From Methyloligella solikamskensis (GTDB lineage Bacteria; Pseudomonadota; Alphaproteobacteria; Rhizobiales; Methyloligellaceae): a stretch of 64,000 bases of DNA. The notes under the pieces were generated by a model. It was given only the letters and a program-made list of their open reading frames with translations. It was not told the DNA's origin and searched no databases. Location of the stretch: positions 1,426,001-1,490,000 of the forward strand of contig NZ_JBHTJO010000001.1 in NCBI RefSeq assembly GCF_042676065.1. Direction: 5' to 3'. The position numbers and the translations under genes are program-made. Shown piece after piece: positions 52,907 through 61,336 of the stretch (the first letter of the stretch is position 1; each line of letters begins with the position of its first letter).

Positions 52907-53854
52907 CTAGGCCGCCTCCTGCGACAACAGTCCTTTCGAAGCGGAGCCGACATGACGATGGTCGGTGCCGCAGCAGCCGCCGAACACGCGAAGGTTCGGC
53001 AGGAGGCCGCCAAGTTCGGCGTGCAGCGTGCCGAATTCTTCCGGATCGCCATCGTCGAGGGTTTCCGAGGCGTCCAGCTCCGCGTGGCTGAGGCGCGATG
53101 CGTTGGCCCGAACGCCACCGATGCGCTCCACCCAGTCCGCGCCGGTCTTGAGCGTCTCGGCGAAATGGTCCGGGTGGGCGCAGTTGACCATGTAGTAGAG
53201 CGGCGCGCCTGCGGTCTTCTCATCGGTCCGCGCGATCGCTTGCTCCAGCGTCTCTCCCGTCGGGAGCCGTCCGTCGGTTTCGACGGTGAACGACAGGACA
53301 ACCGGCAAGTCCGCCTGCGCCGCGGCCTGGGCGATCCCGATGGCCTCTTCGGTATTGGTCATGGTGAGTGCCGAGATCATGTCGACGCCGGCGCGGGCCA
53401 GGCAGTCGATCTGCGGCTGATGCATCTTACGGGCTTCGCCAGCGTCGGGCGCCTCACTCGCCACGTAGCCATCACCCGCAGGGCCGATGACGCCGTTCAG
53501 CAGTATCGGCGAGACACGGGACTGCCAATCGGCCCGGATCTCTTTGGCAAAGGATACGGCCGCCTCGCTCAGGCGCAGCATCTGCGCTTCGGATTTCTCG
53601 AGCGCCGGGCCCCAGGCGGTGCAGCCGCGCCAGGTGTTGGTATCGAGGACGAACCCGGTTTGGGCTTCCTCGGCCATGGCCAGGAAGCCGTCGAAATAGC
53701 TGCGCATCGCTTCGCGGGCGGCTTCATCGTCCATGAGAAGAATGGCTGCGAAATTGGGCGCTTCGAAGCCTCTCTGGAAGAACAGCCATGTCTCGAATCC
53801 GCCGTCGGTCAGGAAGGGACGGCCGGTCTTCATTAATGTCTTAACGTTCGTCAT
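52907..53854 (-). CDS. homocysteine S-methyltransferase family protein
   Basis: A 315-aa barrel enzyme. Zinc ligands are Cys225 (MVNCAHP) and Cys294-Cys295 (GGCCGTD). FLTDGGFETWL opens the fold. The family moves a methyl group from S-methylmethionine, SAM or betaine-like donors to homocysteine, giving methionine; the donor is not evident. No SAM or SAH riboswitch was recognised upstream. Transcribed alone, leftward, from a region shared with the TetR gene at 54066. Confidence 0.88.
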   Translation of the reverse strand: MTNVKTLMKTGRPFLTDGGFETWLFFQRGFEAPNFAAILLMDDEAAREAMRSYFDGFLAMAEEAQTGFVLDTNTWRGCTAWGPALEKSEAQMLRLSEAAVSFAKEIRADWQSRVSPILLNGVIGPAGDGYVASEAPDAGEARKMHQPQIDCLARAGVDMISALTMTNTEEAIGIAQAAAQADLPVVLSFTVETDGRLPTGETLEQAIARTDEKTAGAPLYYMVNCAHPDHFAETLKTGADWVERIGGVRANASRLSHAELDASETLDDGDPEEFGTLHAELGGLLPNLRVFGGCCGTDHRHVGSASKGLLSQEAA

Positions 53855-54025
53855 CTGACACCTTTCTGGGATGCAAAATCGTCAGACCGGTATCTAGTCG
53901 ATCCCGCCGGTCAAGGAAGGCGACTTGCGGTACGGTTTGGCAGACGAAAATCCGATAACGAGATCAATCCCTTAAGTTTCGAACATCGTTCCGAGACCAT
54001 AGTGGGGCAGGAAAACCGCACTGGT

Positions 54026-54043
54026 GGTACTGTACCGTCGGTA
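54026..54043. promoter_or_regulatory. overlapping dyads upstream of TetR gene
   Basis: GGTAC-T-GTACC (54026-54036) and TACCG-T-CGGTA (54033-54043) overlap 23 nt before the GTG start. Related GGTA/TACC words occur at about 53886-53893 and 53938-53944. They are candidate autoregulatory sites. Confidence 0.4.
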
Positions 54044-54065
54044 TGAATGCGTGGAGGAAATCGAC

Positions 54066-54680
54066 GTGGCCCGTGGGGAAGAAACACGGCGAAAGATTCT
54101 CGACTTCGCTCAGGATGCTGTCTTGGCGAAAGGCTTCGACGCGACGTCGATCGACGAGATCGTCGCCAATGTCGAGATTACAAAGAGCGGCTTCTTCTAT
54201 CACTTCAGGGACAAGAACGCTCTCGCCCGCGCGCTGATCGAGCGTCACATCGCGGTGGAGGACGAGCTCTTCGACGATCTGATCGGCCGGGCGGGGGAGC
54301 TCTCCGACGACCCTCTGCAGAAAGCGTTGATCGCCTTCAAGCTGCTGGCGGAGCTGATCGAGGATATGCCCAACGGGCACCCGGGCTGCGTTGTGGCGAC
54401 GGCTGTCTATCAGGACAGGCTGTTCAACCGTGAGGTCCGCGAAGCGAACCGCCGCGCGGTGCTTGGCTGGCGCCAGCGTTTCAGGGCCATGTTCGACGAT
54501 ATCACCGCGGTCTATCGGCCCCACGACGAGGTCGATCTGGACCATCTCGCCGACATGGTGAGTTCCGTCATCGAGGGAGGCCTCGTCATGGCGCGGGCGA
54601 TCGGGGATCCTTCCGTCACGTCCCAGCAAGTCATGCTCTTGCGCTCCTACGTGAAGCTTCTTTTCTCGCCGAGGCTTTAA
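54066..54680 (+). CDS. TetR/AcrR family transcriptional regulator
   Basis: A 204-aa regulator. The HTH is TRRKILDFAQDAVLAKGFDA to EITKSGFFYHFRDKNALARAL, and the C-terminal domain (PGCVVATAVYQDRLFNREV) matches the group near YxaF/LmrA-type repressors. GTG 54066 has GGAGG (54053-54057) eight bases ahead; the longer frame from 54024 would cross the presumed operator. The cupin gene lies 68 nt downstream in the same direction and is a likely target. Confidence 0.88.
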   Translation: MARGEETRRKILDFAQDAVLAKGFDATSIDEIVANVEITKSGFFYHFRDKNALARALIERHIAVEDELFDDLIGRAGELSDDPLQKALIAFKLLAELIEDMPNGHPGCVVATAVYQDRLFNREVREANRRAVLGWRQRFRAMFDDITAVYRPHDEVDLDHLADMVSSVIEGGLVMARAIGDPSVTSQQVMLLRSYVKLLFSPRL

Positions 54681-54748
54681 CGACCGCCAGGCTGAACCAT
54701 CTTTCCGCCAGGGCGTGTACCCCGTAGCGAATAGAGAAAGGTCTGCTC

Positions 54749-55144
54749 ATGAAGATCACGCGCGTTGACGAGCGAGCCTCCAATCCAGGTCCGGACGACT
54801 ATTTCACCGGCAGGGTGCGGATCGATCCGCTGTTCAAGGCGGAGGAGCCCGGCCGGGTCGCCGGCGCCTCCGTCACCTTCGAGCCCGGCGCGCGTACCGC
54901 CTGGCATACCCATCCGCTGGGCCAGACCCTGATCGTTACCCAGGGCGTGGGGCGCGTGCAGCGGGAAGGCGGACCCGTCGAGGTGATCCGCCCCGGCGAC
55001 GTGGTCTGGTTCCCGGCCGGCGAGAAGCACTGGCACGGTGCCTCTCCCGAGGTCGCCATGACCCATATCGCGGTCCAGGAAGCAAAAGACGGCGAGGTGG
55101 TAACCTGGATGGAGAAGGTGTCCGACGAGGATTATCGCGGCTGA
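54749..55144 (+). CDS. small cupin protein (mandelonitrile lyase-like)
   Basis: A 131-aa single-domain cupin. Motif 1 (PGARTAWHTHPLGQTLIVTQG) and motif 2 (PGDVVWFPAGEKHWHGA) supply the His metal ligands. The sequence resembles the QdoI/(R)-mandelonitrile-lyase-like and carboxymuconolactone-associated cupins that often follow TetR or AKR genes. Activity not assignable. Confidence 0.85.
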   Translation: MKITRVDERASNPGPDDYFTGRVRIDPLFKAEEPGRVAGASVTFEPGARTAWHTHPLGQTLIVTQGVGRVQREGGPVEVIRPGDVVWFPAGEKHWHGASPEVAMTHIAVQEAKDGEVVTWMEKVSDEDYRG

Positions 55145-55241
55145 GGACGGTCCTGGTCCGTGCGTTGTCGGTCTTGAAGTCGCCATGCCATCGTCGCATC
55201 GTTTCGGCCTGACGATAGCTTCTGTCGCGAGGGATGATTCG

Positions 55242-56213
55242 GTGGGCAGATCGCTTCTTTTCGCTCTGATCGGCGTCACTTGCGCAGGCCTCGCCTTCGC
55301 GCTTGCCCTTGGCGGTGCTGCGCCCAAGGCGCAGGCGCAGCAGGCGACTTGGCCGCAATGGCTGCTGCCCTATATCGGCACCGGCGACGGGCAGATCGCA
55401 CCTGTCGTGATCGCACGAGCCCGGGCGCTCTATTACCAGAAGCTCCAGGCCGGCCAGACCCGAAACCCCTGCTATTTCGCCATGGATGCGACGCGCCCCA
55501 ACGGCGTCGGCCAGCAGGGGCGGTTCTACGTCATCTGCGAGCGCGACCAGGTCTTCAAAGTCATGTCATCCGGTCACGGCAATGGGATGAACCTTCAGAC
55601 GGTGGGGAACTTCGCCAACGGGCCGGATTGCTCGGAGCATTTCTCCAACGCGGAAGGCTCGCTCCTCACCATGGGCGGGGCCTATATGACCGGCGAGCAC
55701 AAGACCTCCTTCAAGGGCTACTACAAGGCGGACGGGAAATACGTGCCACTGATGCGAACCTTCATCCAGTTCGAAGGGGAGGGGGAGACGGCGAACGCGG
55801 TCGAACGTCAGATCGGCGGACACCCGTCCGTGGTGATCCGTGCGCAATGCCGGATAAAGCCGCCGGACCCTGCCTACGCCCAATATGCCGACGAGCAGGG
55901 CTATGTGCCCTACGGCGAGTTCATCAACTATACGGGCAAGCGGAGCAACGGCTGCACCAACTGGTCCTGGGCGGACGCGAACGAGATCACCCGGATGGTG
56001 CAGAACAATCCCACCAGCCTCTATATCTATCCGGAATCGCGGGACATCGTGGCCGTTGGGCGTGGGGTGCGCGGGGCCTATTGGAACGCGGCATGCCTGC
56101 GCGCCATCGGCCGGCCGAAGTTCTGGCCGAGAGCGAGCCTGGAGCCTGCCATCGACCGGTACAAGAAGAAGTATCCGGCGCCCCCGCCGCGGCCCTTGCC
56201 GATCTGCCGCTGA
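55242..56213 (+). CDS. exported L,D-transpeptidase-like (YkuD_2-type) protein, paralog A
   Basis: A 323-aa protein with a signal or anchor helix (ALIGVTCAGLAFALALGGAA). Inside are KVMSSGHGNGMNL, IQFEGEGETANA, IGGHPSV and RSNGCTNWSW (Cys238). The SxGHGxG and RSxGC elements recall the murein L,D-transpeptidase domain (YkuD_2), where such a Cys forms the acyl-enzyme, but the assignment is mine and tentative. GTG 55242 is chosen because GAGGG lies 8 nt before it and the result aligns with the next gene from its first residues. About 60% similar to the following gene. Confidence 0.65.
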   Translation: MGRSLLFALIGVTCAGLAFALALGGAAPKAQAQQATWPQWLLPYIGTGDGQIAPVVIARARALYYQKLQAGQTRNPCYFAMDATRPNGVGQQGRFYVICERDQVFKVMSSGHGNGMNLQTVGNFANGPDCSEHFSNAEGSLLTMGGAYMTGEHKTSFKGYYKADGKYVPLMRTFIQFEGEGETANAVERQIGGHPSVVIRAQCRIKPPDPAYAQYADEQGYVPYGEFINYTGKRSNGCTNWSWADANEITRMVQNNPTSLYIYPESRDIVAVGRGVRGAYWNAACLRAIGRPKFWPRASLEPAIDRYKKKYPAPPPRPLPICR

Positions 56214-56341
56214 GCTGCCGCCTCGATGTGCCGGGGATGCGAATTGCAGCAATTCTTCTACCGTGCGTGCCCAGCGTGGCGTAGCGTAAACGAAAGCCTA
56301 ACCCTGGCCTGTCAGATTCGGCTGAGGGGGATCGAAATCCA

Positions 56342-57289
56342 ATGCTTTTGAGATCGCTTCTTCCAGCTCTGATCGGCTTTGCCGCGCTTGCGTTTGGAGC
56401 GGGCGTTCCGGATGCGCGCGCGCAGCTCAACGCCCCGGACTGGCTCATGCGCCATGTGGGGACGGGCGAGGGGCAGATCGCGCCGGTCGTACTCTACCGG
56501 GCGCGCCAGCTCTATTTCCAGCAGCTCCAAGCCGGACGGATCCGCAATCGCTGCTATTTTGCCATGGATGCGACCCGGCCTTCCGGCGTCGGCAAGAACG
56601 GGCGCTTCTACATCATTTGCGAGCGGGAGAAGATCTACAAAGTCATGTCCTCCGGCCATGGCAACGGACGCAATCTCGGCCGGCTCGGCAATTTCGCCAA
56701 CGGGCGGCAATGCGCGAAGAACTTCTCCAACGCGCTGGATTCCAAGCTGACCGCCGGCGGGCCTTATCTGACGGCGGAGCTGAAGGATTCCTTCAAGGGC
56801 TATTACACGGCGAGCGGCAAGTCTCAGCCCCTGGTGCGCACCTTCATCCAGTTCGAGGGGATGGGGGAGGCGGCCAACGCACGGCCGCGGGAAATCGGCG
56901 GCCACGCGGCGGTGATGCTGCGCTGGCAATGCCGCATGAAGGCGCCGGACAGGCAATACGCAGACGAGAATGGCTTCGCGCCATACGGCACGTACGTGAA
57001 CTACACGGGCGGGCGCAGCAATGGCTGCACGAGCTGGTCCTGGTCGGACACTCAGGACATCAAGGAGATGGTGCGCAACAACCCGACCACGCTCTATATC
57101 TACCCCGAATCCCGTGACATCGCGGCGGTCGCCAGCGGCGCGCAGGGTGCTTATTGGAATGCCGCCTGTTTGCGGGCGATCGGCAAGCCGAAGTTCTGGC
57201 CGAAGGAGCAGCTGGAGCCGGTTATCAAGCGCTGGAAGGCCTCGCTGCCCAAGGGGCCGCCGCCCAAGCCGCTGCCGATCTGCCGGTAA
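56342..57289 (+). CDS. exported L,D-transpeptidase-like (YkuD_2-type) protein, paralog B
   Basis: A 315-aa tandem paralog of the preceding gene, 128 nt downstream. Signal peptide MLLRSLLPALIGFAALAF, cleavage near ARAQ. Shared blocks are GTGEGQIAPVVLYRARQLYFQ, CYFAMDATRPSGVG, KVMSSGHGNGRNL, GRSNGCTSWSW (Cys229), YIYPESRDI and the identical Pro-rich end PLPICR. All Cys positions are conserved between the copies, suggesting disulfides plus an active-site thiol. It is probably a periplasmic cell-wall enzyme; function is inferred only. Confidence 0.65.
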   Translation: MLLRSLLPALIGFAALAFGAGVPDARAQLNAPDWLMRHVGTGEGQIAPVVLYRARQLYFQQLQAGRIRNRCYFAMDATRPSGVGKNGRFYIICEREKIYKVMSSGHGNGRNLGRLGNFANGRQCAKNFSNALDSKLTAGGPYLTAELKDSFKGYYTASGKSQPLVRTFIQFEGMGEAANARPREIGGHAAVMLRWQCRMKAPDRQYADENGFAPYGTYVNYTGGRSNGCTSWSWSDTQDIKEMVRNNPTTLYIYPESRDIAAVASGAQGAYWNAACLRAIGKPKFWPKEQLEPVIKRWKASLPKGPPPKPLPICR

Positions 57290-57333
57290 ACTCCCAGGGC
57301 TTCGTCCGGAGCCGTATTCGAAGAGACGTTTCC

Positions 57334-58227
57334 TTGACCATCGGATTTATCGGACTCGGCCTCATGGGCCAGCCCATGGCGTTGAACTTGGCGTCTTCTC
57401 TGCCCTCAGCGGGAGAAGCGCTGATCGTCTGGAATCGCACGCCCTCGAAATGCGAGCCTCTTCGGGCTGCCGGCGCGGAGGTGGCACCGAGCGCCGAGGC
57501 GGTTTTCGACGCGGCGCGGATCGTGATCCTCATGATGGTGGATGATGGTGCGGCCGATATCGTGCTGGAGCGGGGTACGTCCAGCTTTGCAGAAAACGTC
57601 CGCAATCGCATCGTGGTCAATATGGGGACCCACTCCGCCGCCTATTCGCGCGCGCTGGAGTCGGAGATCCGAAACGCGGGCGGACGCTTTGTCGAGGCGC
57701 CTGTGTCCGGCTCGCGCAAGCCCGCCGAGGCCGGTGAGTTGATCGCCATGGTCGCAGGCGAGCCGGATGCGGTGGACGAGGTCCGCCCGTGTCTCGCGCC
57801 GATGTGCTCCGAGGTCTTGGACTGCGGCGCGGTGCCCTCCGCCCTCGCGACCAAGCTTTCGGTCAATCTGTTCCTCATCACCATGGTGACCGCGCTGGCG
57901 GAATCTTTTCATCTGGCCGGACGGTTGGGGGTGGACCTGGAGCGCTTCGCGGAGGTGTTGAATGCCGGGCCGATGGCGAGCGCGGTTTCCAAGGTGAAGT
58001 TGCAGAAGCTGCTGGAGGAGGATTTCGAGGTTCAGGCGGCGATCACCGATGTCCTCAAGAACGCCGACCTAACGGCAGAGGCAGCCAGAACGTCGGAGAC
58101 TGCTTCGCCGCTCCTCGATGCAAGCCGTACGCTCTATGAGGAAACCGTTGCACTCGGCTTCGGAGCGGAGGACATGGCCGCGGTGGTGAAGGCGATCGAG
58201 GCAAGAACGTCGAAAGCCGGCTCGTAA
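57334..58227 (+). CDS. NAD(P)-dependent beta-hydroxyacid dehydrogenase
   Basis: A 297-aa protein of the 3-hydroxyisobutyrate dehydrogenase / 6-phosphogluconate dehydrogenase superfamily. The cofactor loop GFIGLGLMGQPMA is at the N-terminus, the substrate motif is FVEAPVSGSRKPAEAGEL and the catalytic Lys is in TKLSVNLFL. Arg in VWNRTPSK after strand 2 suggests NADPH. TTG 57334 is the only start adjoining the conserved N-terminus. Substrate may be glyoxylate/succinic semialdehyde or an imine; not determinable. Confidence 0.88.
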   Translation: MTIGFIGLGLMGQPMALNLASSLPSAGEALIVWNRTPSKCEPLRAAGAEVAPSAEAVFDAARIVILMMVDDGAADIVLERGTSSFAENVRNRIVVNMGTHSAAYSRALESEIRNAGGRFVEAPVSGSRKPAEAGELIAMVAGEPDAVDEVRPCLAPMCSEVLDCGAVPSALATKLSVNLFLITMVTALAESFHLAGRLGVDLERFAEVLNAGPMASAVSKVKLQKLLEEDFEVQAAITDVLKNADLTAEAARTSETASPLLDASRTLYEETVALGFGAEDMAAVVKAIEARTSKAGS

Positions 58228-58296
58228 TCGGGTTATTCTCTCGTCCGTCTCTCTCCCCCTGTTTTCATCCACATTTCCATCAGCCGACCTTTCTCC

Positions 58297-58770
58297 ATGT
58301 CTCAATCCACCCGCGCGACGAAGGCTCTCGAGGCGGCCGGCGTCGCCTTCACCCTCCATACTTACGATTACGATGCCTCCGCCGAGCGTATCGGGCTACA
58401 GGCGGCCGACGCCTTGGGCGAGGACCCGGCTCGGATTCTGAAGACCCTCATGGCGCTGGTGGATGGCGAGCCCGTCATCGCGATTCTCCCGTCCGACGCT
58501 CAGGTCGCCATGAAGAAGCTCGCTGCCGCCTTCGTGGGGCGGAAGGCGAAGATGATGCCGCCGGCGGATGCCGAACGGCTGACGGGCTACAAGGTCGGCG
58601 GGATCTCGCCCTTCGGTCAGATGCGCAAAGTGCCGGTGGCCATGGAGGAAACGGCGCTCGCCGAACCCCATGTCTTCATCAATGGCGGTCAGCGGGGCTT
58701 GCAGATCCGCATGAACCCGCAGGATGCGGTGACCGTGCTGGACGCGTTGACCATTCCGCTCGTGGCGTAG
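58297..58770 (+). CDS. ybaK: Cys-tRNA(Pro) deacylase YbaK
   Basis: A 157-aa trans-editing enzyme that hydrolyses cysteine from mischarged tRNA-Pro. TRATKALEAAGVAFTLHTYDYD opens the fold, the catalytic Lys is in KLAAAFVGRKAKMM and GGISPFGQ is the substrate loop. Length matches YbaK/EbsC. It stands alone after the dehydrogenase. Confidence 0.92.
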   Translation: MSQSTRATKALEAAGVAFTLHTYDYDASAERIGLQAADALGEDPARILKTLMALVDGEPVIAILPSDAQVAMKKLAAAFVGRKAKMMPPADAERLTGYKVGGISPFGQMRKVPVAMEETALAEPHVFINGGQRGLQIRMNPQDAVTVLDALTIPLVA

Positions 58771-58845
58771 ACGGCCGAGCACTCATTCCAATTCAACGGC
58801 AGTCCTAGCCCACGAGGTCAACGGGGCAGGGAACGTTGCGCGAAT

Positions 58846-58904
58846 ATTCAACAAAACGGTTGAATGTCTGCGTGAGACCTTTATGTTCAACTACATGGTT
58901 GAAC
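58846..58904. promoter_or_regulatory. two ArsR-type operators of identical geometry
   Basis: ATTCAAC-N6-GTTGAAT (58846-58865) and GTTCAAC-N6-GTTGAAC (58885-58904) are perfect 7-6-7 inverted repeats, centres 39 bp apart. The second covers the first in-frame ATG of the ArsR gene. The sequence TTCAACnnnnnnGTTGAA is the shape expected for autoregulated ArsR/SRPBCC modules. Confidence 0.78.
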
Positions 58905-59299
58905 TTCATGCTCCTGAACTCAATGCCGTCTTTCACGCTCTCGGGGATGCCACGCGCCGCCATATGCTGGGCGAGCTTGCCAACGGAGAGCGTAGCGTCG
59001 GCCAGCTTGCAGAGCCTTTCGATATGTCGCTCGCAGCAGCTTCCAAGCACATCAAGGTTTTGGAGAAAGCGGGGCTGGTCCGCCGCGAGGTGCAGGGTCG
59101 AACCCATATGTGCCGTCTCGAGCCCGGTCCGCTGGCGAGCGCCGACGAATGGCTCGGCTTCTACCGGCGCTTCTGGACCGGCCGTCTCGATGCGCTGGAA
59201 AAGGTTCTGCGCGAGGAGAATGCGCAGCACTCCAAGTCGTCCAGTGAACCCAAATCCACCGTTAACTCGAAGTCCCTCAGTACAGGAGAAAAGCGATGA
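58883..59299 (+). CDS. ArsR family winged-helix regulator
   Basis: A 138-aa repressor. LNAVFHALGDATRRHMLGEL begins the winged helix and FDMSLAAASKHIKVLEKAGLVRR is the recognition region. No metal-binding CxC motif is present, so it is probably not a metal sensor. The start could be ATG 58883 (inside operator 2) or ATG 58895, which gives MVELHAPEL. The 3' end overlaps the SRPBCC gene by 4 nt (ATGA), forming the common ArsR-AHSA1 pair. Confidence 0.9.
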   Translation: MFNYMVELHAPELNAVFHALGDATRRHMLGELANGERSVGQLAEPFDMSLAAASKHIKVLEKAGLVRREVQGRTHMCRLEPGPLASADEWLGFYRRFWTGRLDALEKVLREENAQHSKSSSEPKSTVNSKSLSTGEKR

Positions 59300-59826
59300 A
59301 CGAGTTTTCCACCAATGGGTACGGCGTGCTGATCGAGAATACGACTCTGAGGATCGAGCGGCTTTTGCCGGGCCCCATCGACCGTGTTTGGGCGTATCTG
59401 ACCGAAAGCGACTTGCGACGGAAGTGGCTCGCCGCTGGCGATATGGAATTGTCGGTCGGAGCCCCGTTCGAATTCACCTGGCGCAACGACGAACTGACGG
59501 ACCCGCCGGGCAGCAAGCCGGAGGGCTTCGGCTCCGAGCACAGCCTGGAGAGCGAGATTACCGAGGTCGACCCGCCCCATAAGCTGTCCTTCACCTGGGG
59601 CGAGACGGGTGGCGTCACCTTTGCGTTAGAGCCGCATGGCGATCAGGTTCTGTTGACCGTGACCCATCATCGGGTGACCGACCGTAAATCCCTGCTTGGG
59701 GTCAGCACGGGCTGGCATGCCCATCTCGATGTCCTTGCCGCGCGGCTGGCCGGGGAGGAGCCGGACCCGTTCTGGGATCACTTCCTCAGCTTGCGGAAAG
59801 ATTACGAGCAGCGCCTCTCGACCTGA
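59296..59826 (+). CDS. SRPBCC (AHSA1-like) family protein
   Basis: A 176-aa START-fold protein of the Aha1-domain group. It has LRIERLLPGPIDRVWAYLTE, LRRKWLAAGDMEL, and a hydrophobic-cavity end DVLAARLAGEEPDPFW. These small lipid/aromatic-binding proteins commonly sit behind an ArsR gene and share its operon, as here. ATG 59296 overlaps the ArsR stop. Ligand unknown. Confidence 0.88.
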   Translation: MNEFSTNGYGVLIENTTLRIERLLPGPIDRVWAYLTESDLRRKWLAAGDMELSVGAPFEFTWRNDELTDPPGSKPEGFGSEHSLESEITEVDPPHKLSFTWGETGGVTFALEPHGDQVLLTVTHHRVTDRKSLLGVSTGWHAHLDVLAARLAGEEPDPFWDHFLSLRKDYEQRLST

Positions 59827-59862
59827 GGTGGCAGCAGCGCGCCGGCTCCGTTCGTCGAACGG

Positions 59863-60705
59863 TTACTGGCTCGTCTCGATCTCGACCTCGAAATGGAGCG
59901 TCGAGGTGATGCCCTGACCGTAGAAGCCGCCGGAGACCGGCATGGTGTCGGCCTGCTCGGGTGCTGCGCAGATGGCGACGTGGCCGTCGGAGACCATGAC
60001 GCCGTGGGTGGGGTCGAAGCCGATCCAGCCGACGCCGGGAAGATGGGCCTCCGGCCAAGCGTGGAGATAGCGCCGCCCATCCGCGGTCTCGGCATAGGCT
60101 TGGTAGCCGCTCACGAAGCGAGCCGGGACGTTTAGGCTCCGGCAGGCGGCGATGAAGAGCACCGCCAGGTCGCGGCAGGCGCCCCGGCCGATGGCCAGTG
60201 TATGGGCCGCCGTCTGGGCAGCCCCTTCGTCTCGGATCTTCCGGTCTGTGCGGGTGTAGAGCGTCGTGTTGAGATGCTGGAGAAAGCCGAGCGCCGCATT
60301 GTTGCACTCCGCCGCCAGCTCTCTGGCGAAGGCCTGGACCGTCTCGTCCTCCGGTTCGGCCGAGAGATAGGGTGTCATCCCCTCGGCGCCTTGCTCGCTC
60401 GCACCATCGGGCCAGGGCAGGGAGAGAAGATCGATCCCGTCGAGTGACGGGGCAGGGGCGGTCTGGAGTTCGAAGCGGCTCTCAATTGCCAGGCAATCCG
60501 ACATTTCCTCGAAGGCGACGTGGGTGACCGGATTGCCGTAGGCGTCCGTCAGCACCTGCAGGCTGACCGGTTCAGGATCGACGAGAAGCTCGTGCTTCAG
60601 ATGGCTGATCTTGTCGCTCCGCGGCGTCAACCGAAGCGTATGGGGCGCGAAGCCGACGGGCGCCGAATAGCGGTATTCTGTGAGGTGACGGACTTTGAAA
60701 TGCAT
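59863..60705 (-). CDS. transglutaminase-like cysteine protease family protein
   Basis: A 280-aa protein. An N-terminal beta domain (MHFKVRHLTEYRYSAPVGF, LRLTPR) precedes the transglutaminase core. The core has Cys in GRGACRDLAVLF, His in YLHAWPEAHLPGVGW and Asp in GFDPTHG, so the catalytic triad is complete. Family roles include protein cross-linking or peptide cleavage. A frame extends 42 codons upstream to 60831, but ATG 60703-60705 is where the conserved fold begins. It is divergent from the Rrf2 gene. Confidence 0.87.
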   Translation of the reverse strand: MHFKVRHLTEYRYSAPVGFAPHTLRLTPRSDKISHLKHELLVDPEPVSLQVLTDAYGNPVTHVAFEEMSDCLAIESRFELQTAPAPSLDGIDLLSLPWPDGASEQGAEGMTPYLSAEPEDETVQAFARELAAECNNAALGFLQHLNTTLYTRTDRKIRDEGAAQTAAHTLAIGRGACRDLAVLFIAACRSLNVPARFVSGYQAYAETADGRRYLHAWPEAHLPGVGWIGFDPTHGVMVSDGHVAICAAPEQADTMPVSGGFYGQGITSTLHFEVEIETSQ

Positions 60706-60835
60706 CTGGCGGAAGGGCAGGCGGAAGAAATCGAGAAGGCCGACGGTGGGCCGGTTTGCCTTGATAGCAGAGATGGCCGGCCGCGGTCTCGCCTCATCAC
60801 CGCAGCCTGAGAGGTCCGACTTGCGCTGCATTGCA

Positions 60836-60860
60836 TCATGTAATAACTAAAGTTACATGA
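60836..60860. promoter_or_regulatory. inverted repeat overlapping the Rrf2 start
   Basis: TCATGTAA-N9-TTACATGA is an 8-bp perfect dyad whose right arm contains the Rrf2 ATG (60857). A nested dyad TAACT-AA-AGTTA (60844-60855) lies inside. It is a likely autoregulatory site for the Rrf2 protein. Confidence 0.6.
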
Positions 60861-61336
60861 AACGCGACAGCAAACTGTCTGGCGTCCTTCACGTGCTTCT
60901 GCACATGGCGGAAGAGGACGGCCCGGTGCGATCCGAGATGCTTGCCAAGGCGATGTGCACGAACCCTGTGGTCGTCCGCCGCGTGCTCGGAGGACTTCGG
61001 GAGGCAGGCTATGTGCGGTCCGAAAAGGGCCACGGGGGCGGCTGGTCCATCGATCGGCCGCTGACCGAGATCACCTTGCTGGATATCTACCGCGCGCTGG
61101 GGTCGCCAGCGCTGCTCGCCATGGGCAACCGGACGGAGTCGCCCGGCTGTGCCGTCGAGCAGGCGGTGAATGCCGCGCTCAACGACGCATTCGACGATGC
61201 TGAGGCGCTGCTGCTTTCCCGCTTCGGGGAAGTGACGCTGGCGGCGCTGAGCGAAGATTTTCATGCACGGGTCGTGGCTCATTGCGGGAGCTGCGGTCTG
61301 GAGGCCGCACATGGAAAGGACAGACATGGCGCATGA
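60857..61336 (+). CDS. Rrf2 family transcriptional regulator
   Basis: A 159-aa regulator. The winged HTH is LSGVLHVLLHMAEEDGPVRS to CTNPVVVRRVLGGLREAGYV, with wing SEKGHGGGW. It lacks the three clustered Cys that hold a 2Fe-2S cluster in IscR, but has a C-terminal CGSC motif and one Cys at the HTH, so thiol sensing is possible. Its end overlaps the downstream methyltransferase by 11 nt, and the two probably form an operon. Confidence 0.9.
   Translation: MKRDSKLSGVLHVLLHMAEEDGPVRSEMLAKAMCTNPVVVRRVLGGLREAGYVRSEKGHGGGWSIDRPLTEITLLDIYRALGSPALLAMGNRTESPGCAVEQAVNAALNDAFDDAEALLLSRFGEVTLAALSEDFHARVVAHCGSCGLEAAHGKDRHGA

Noticed and set aside
53855..53960. SAM or SAH riboswitch upstream of the homocysteine methyltransferase
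   Set aside because: No SAM-II or SAH consensus core was visible in this short leader.
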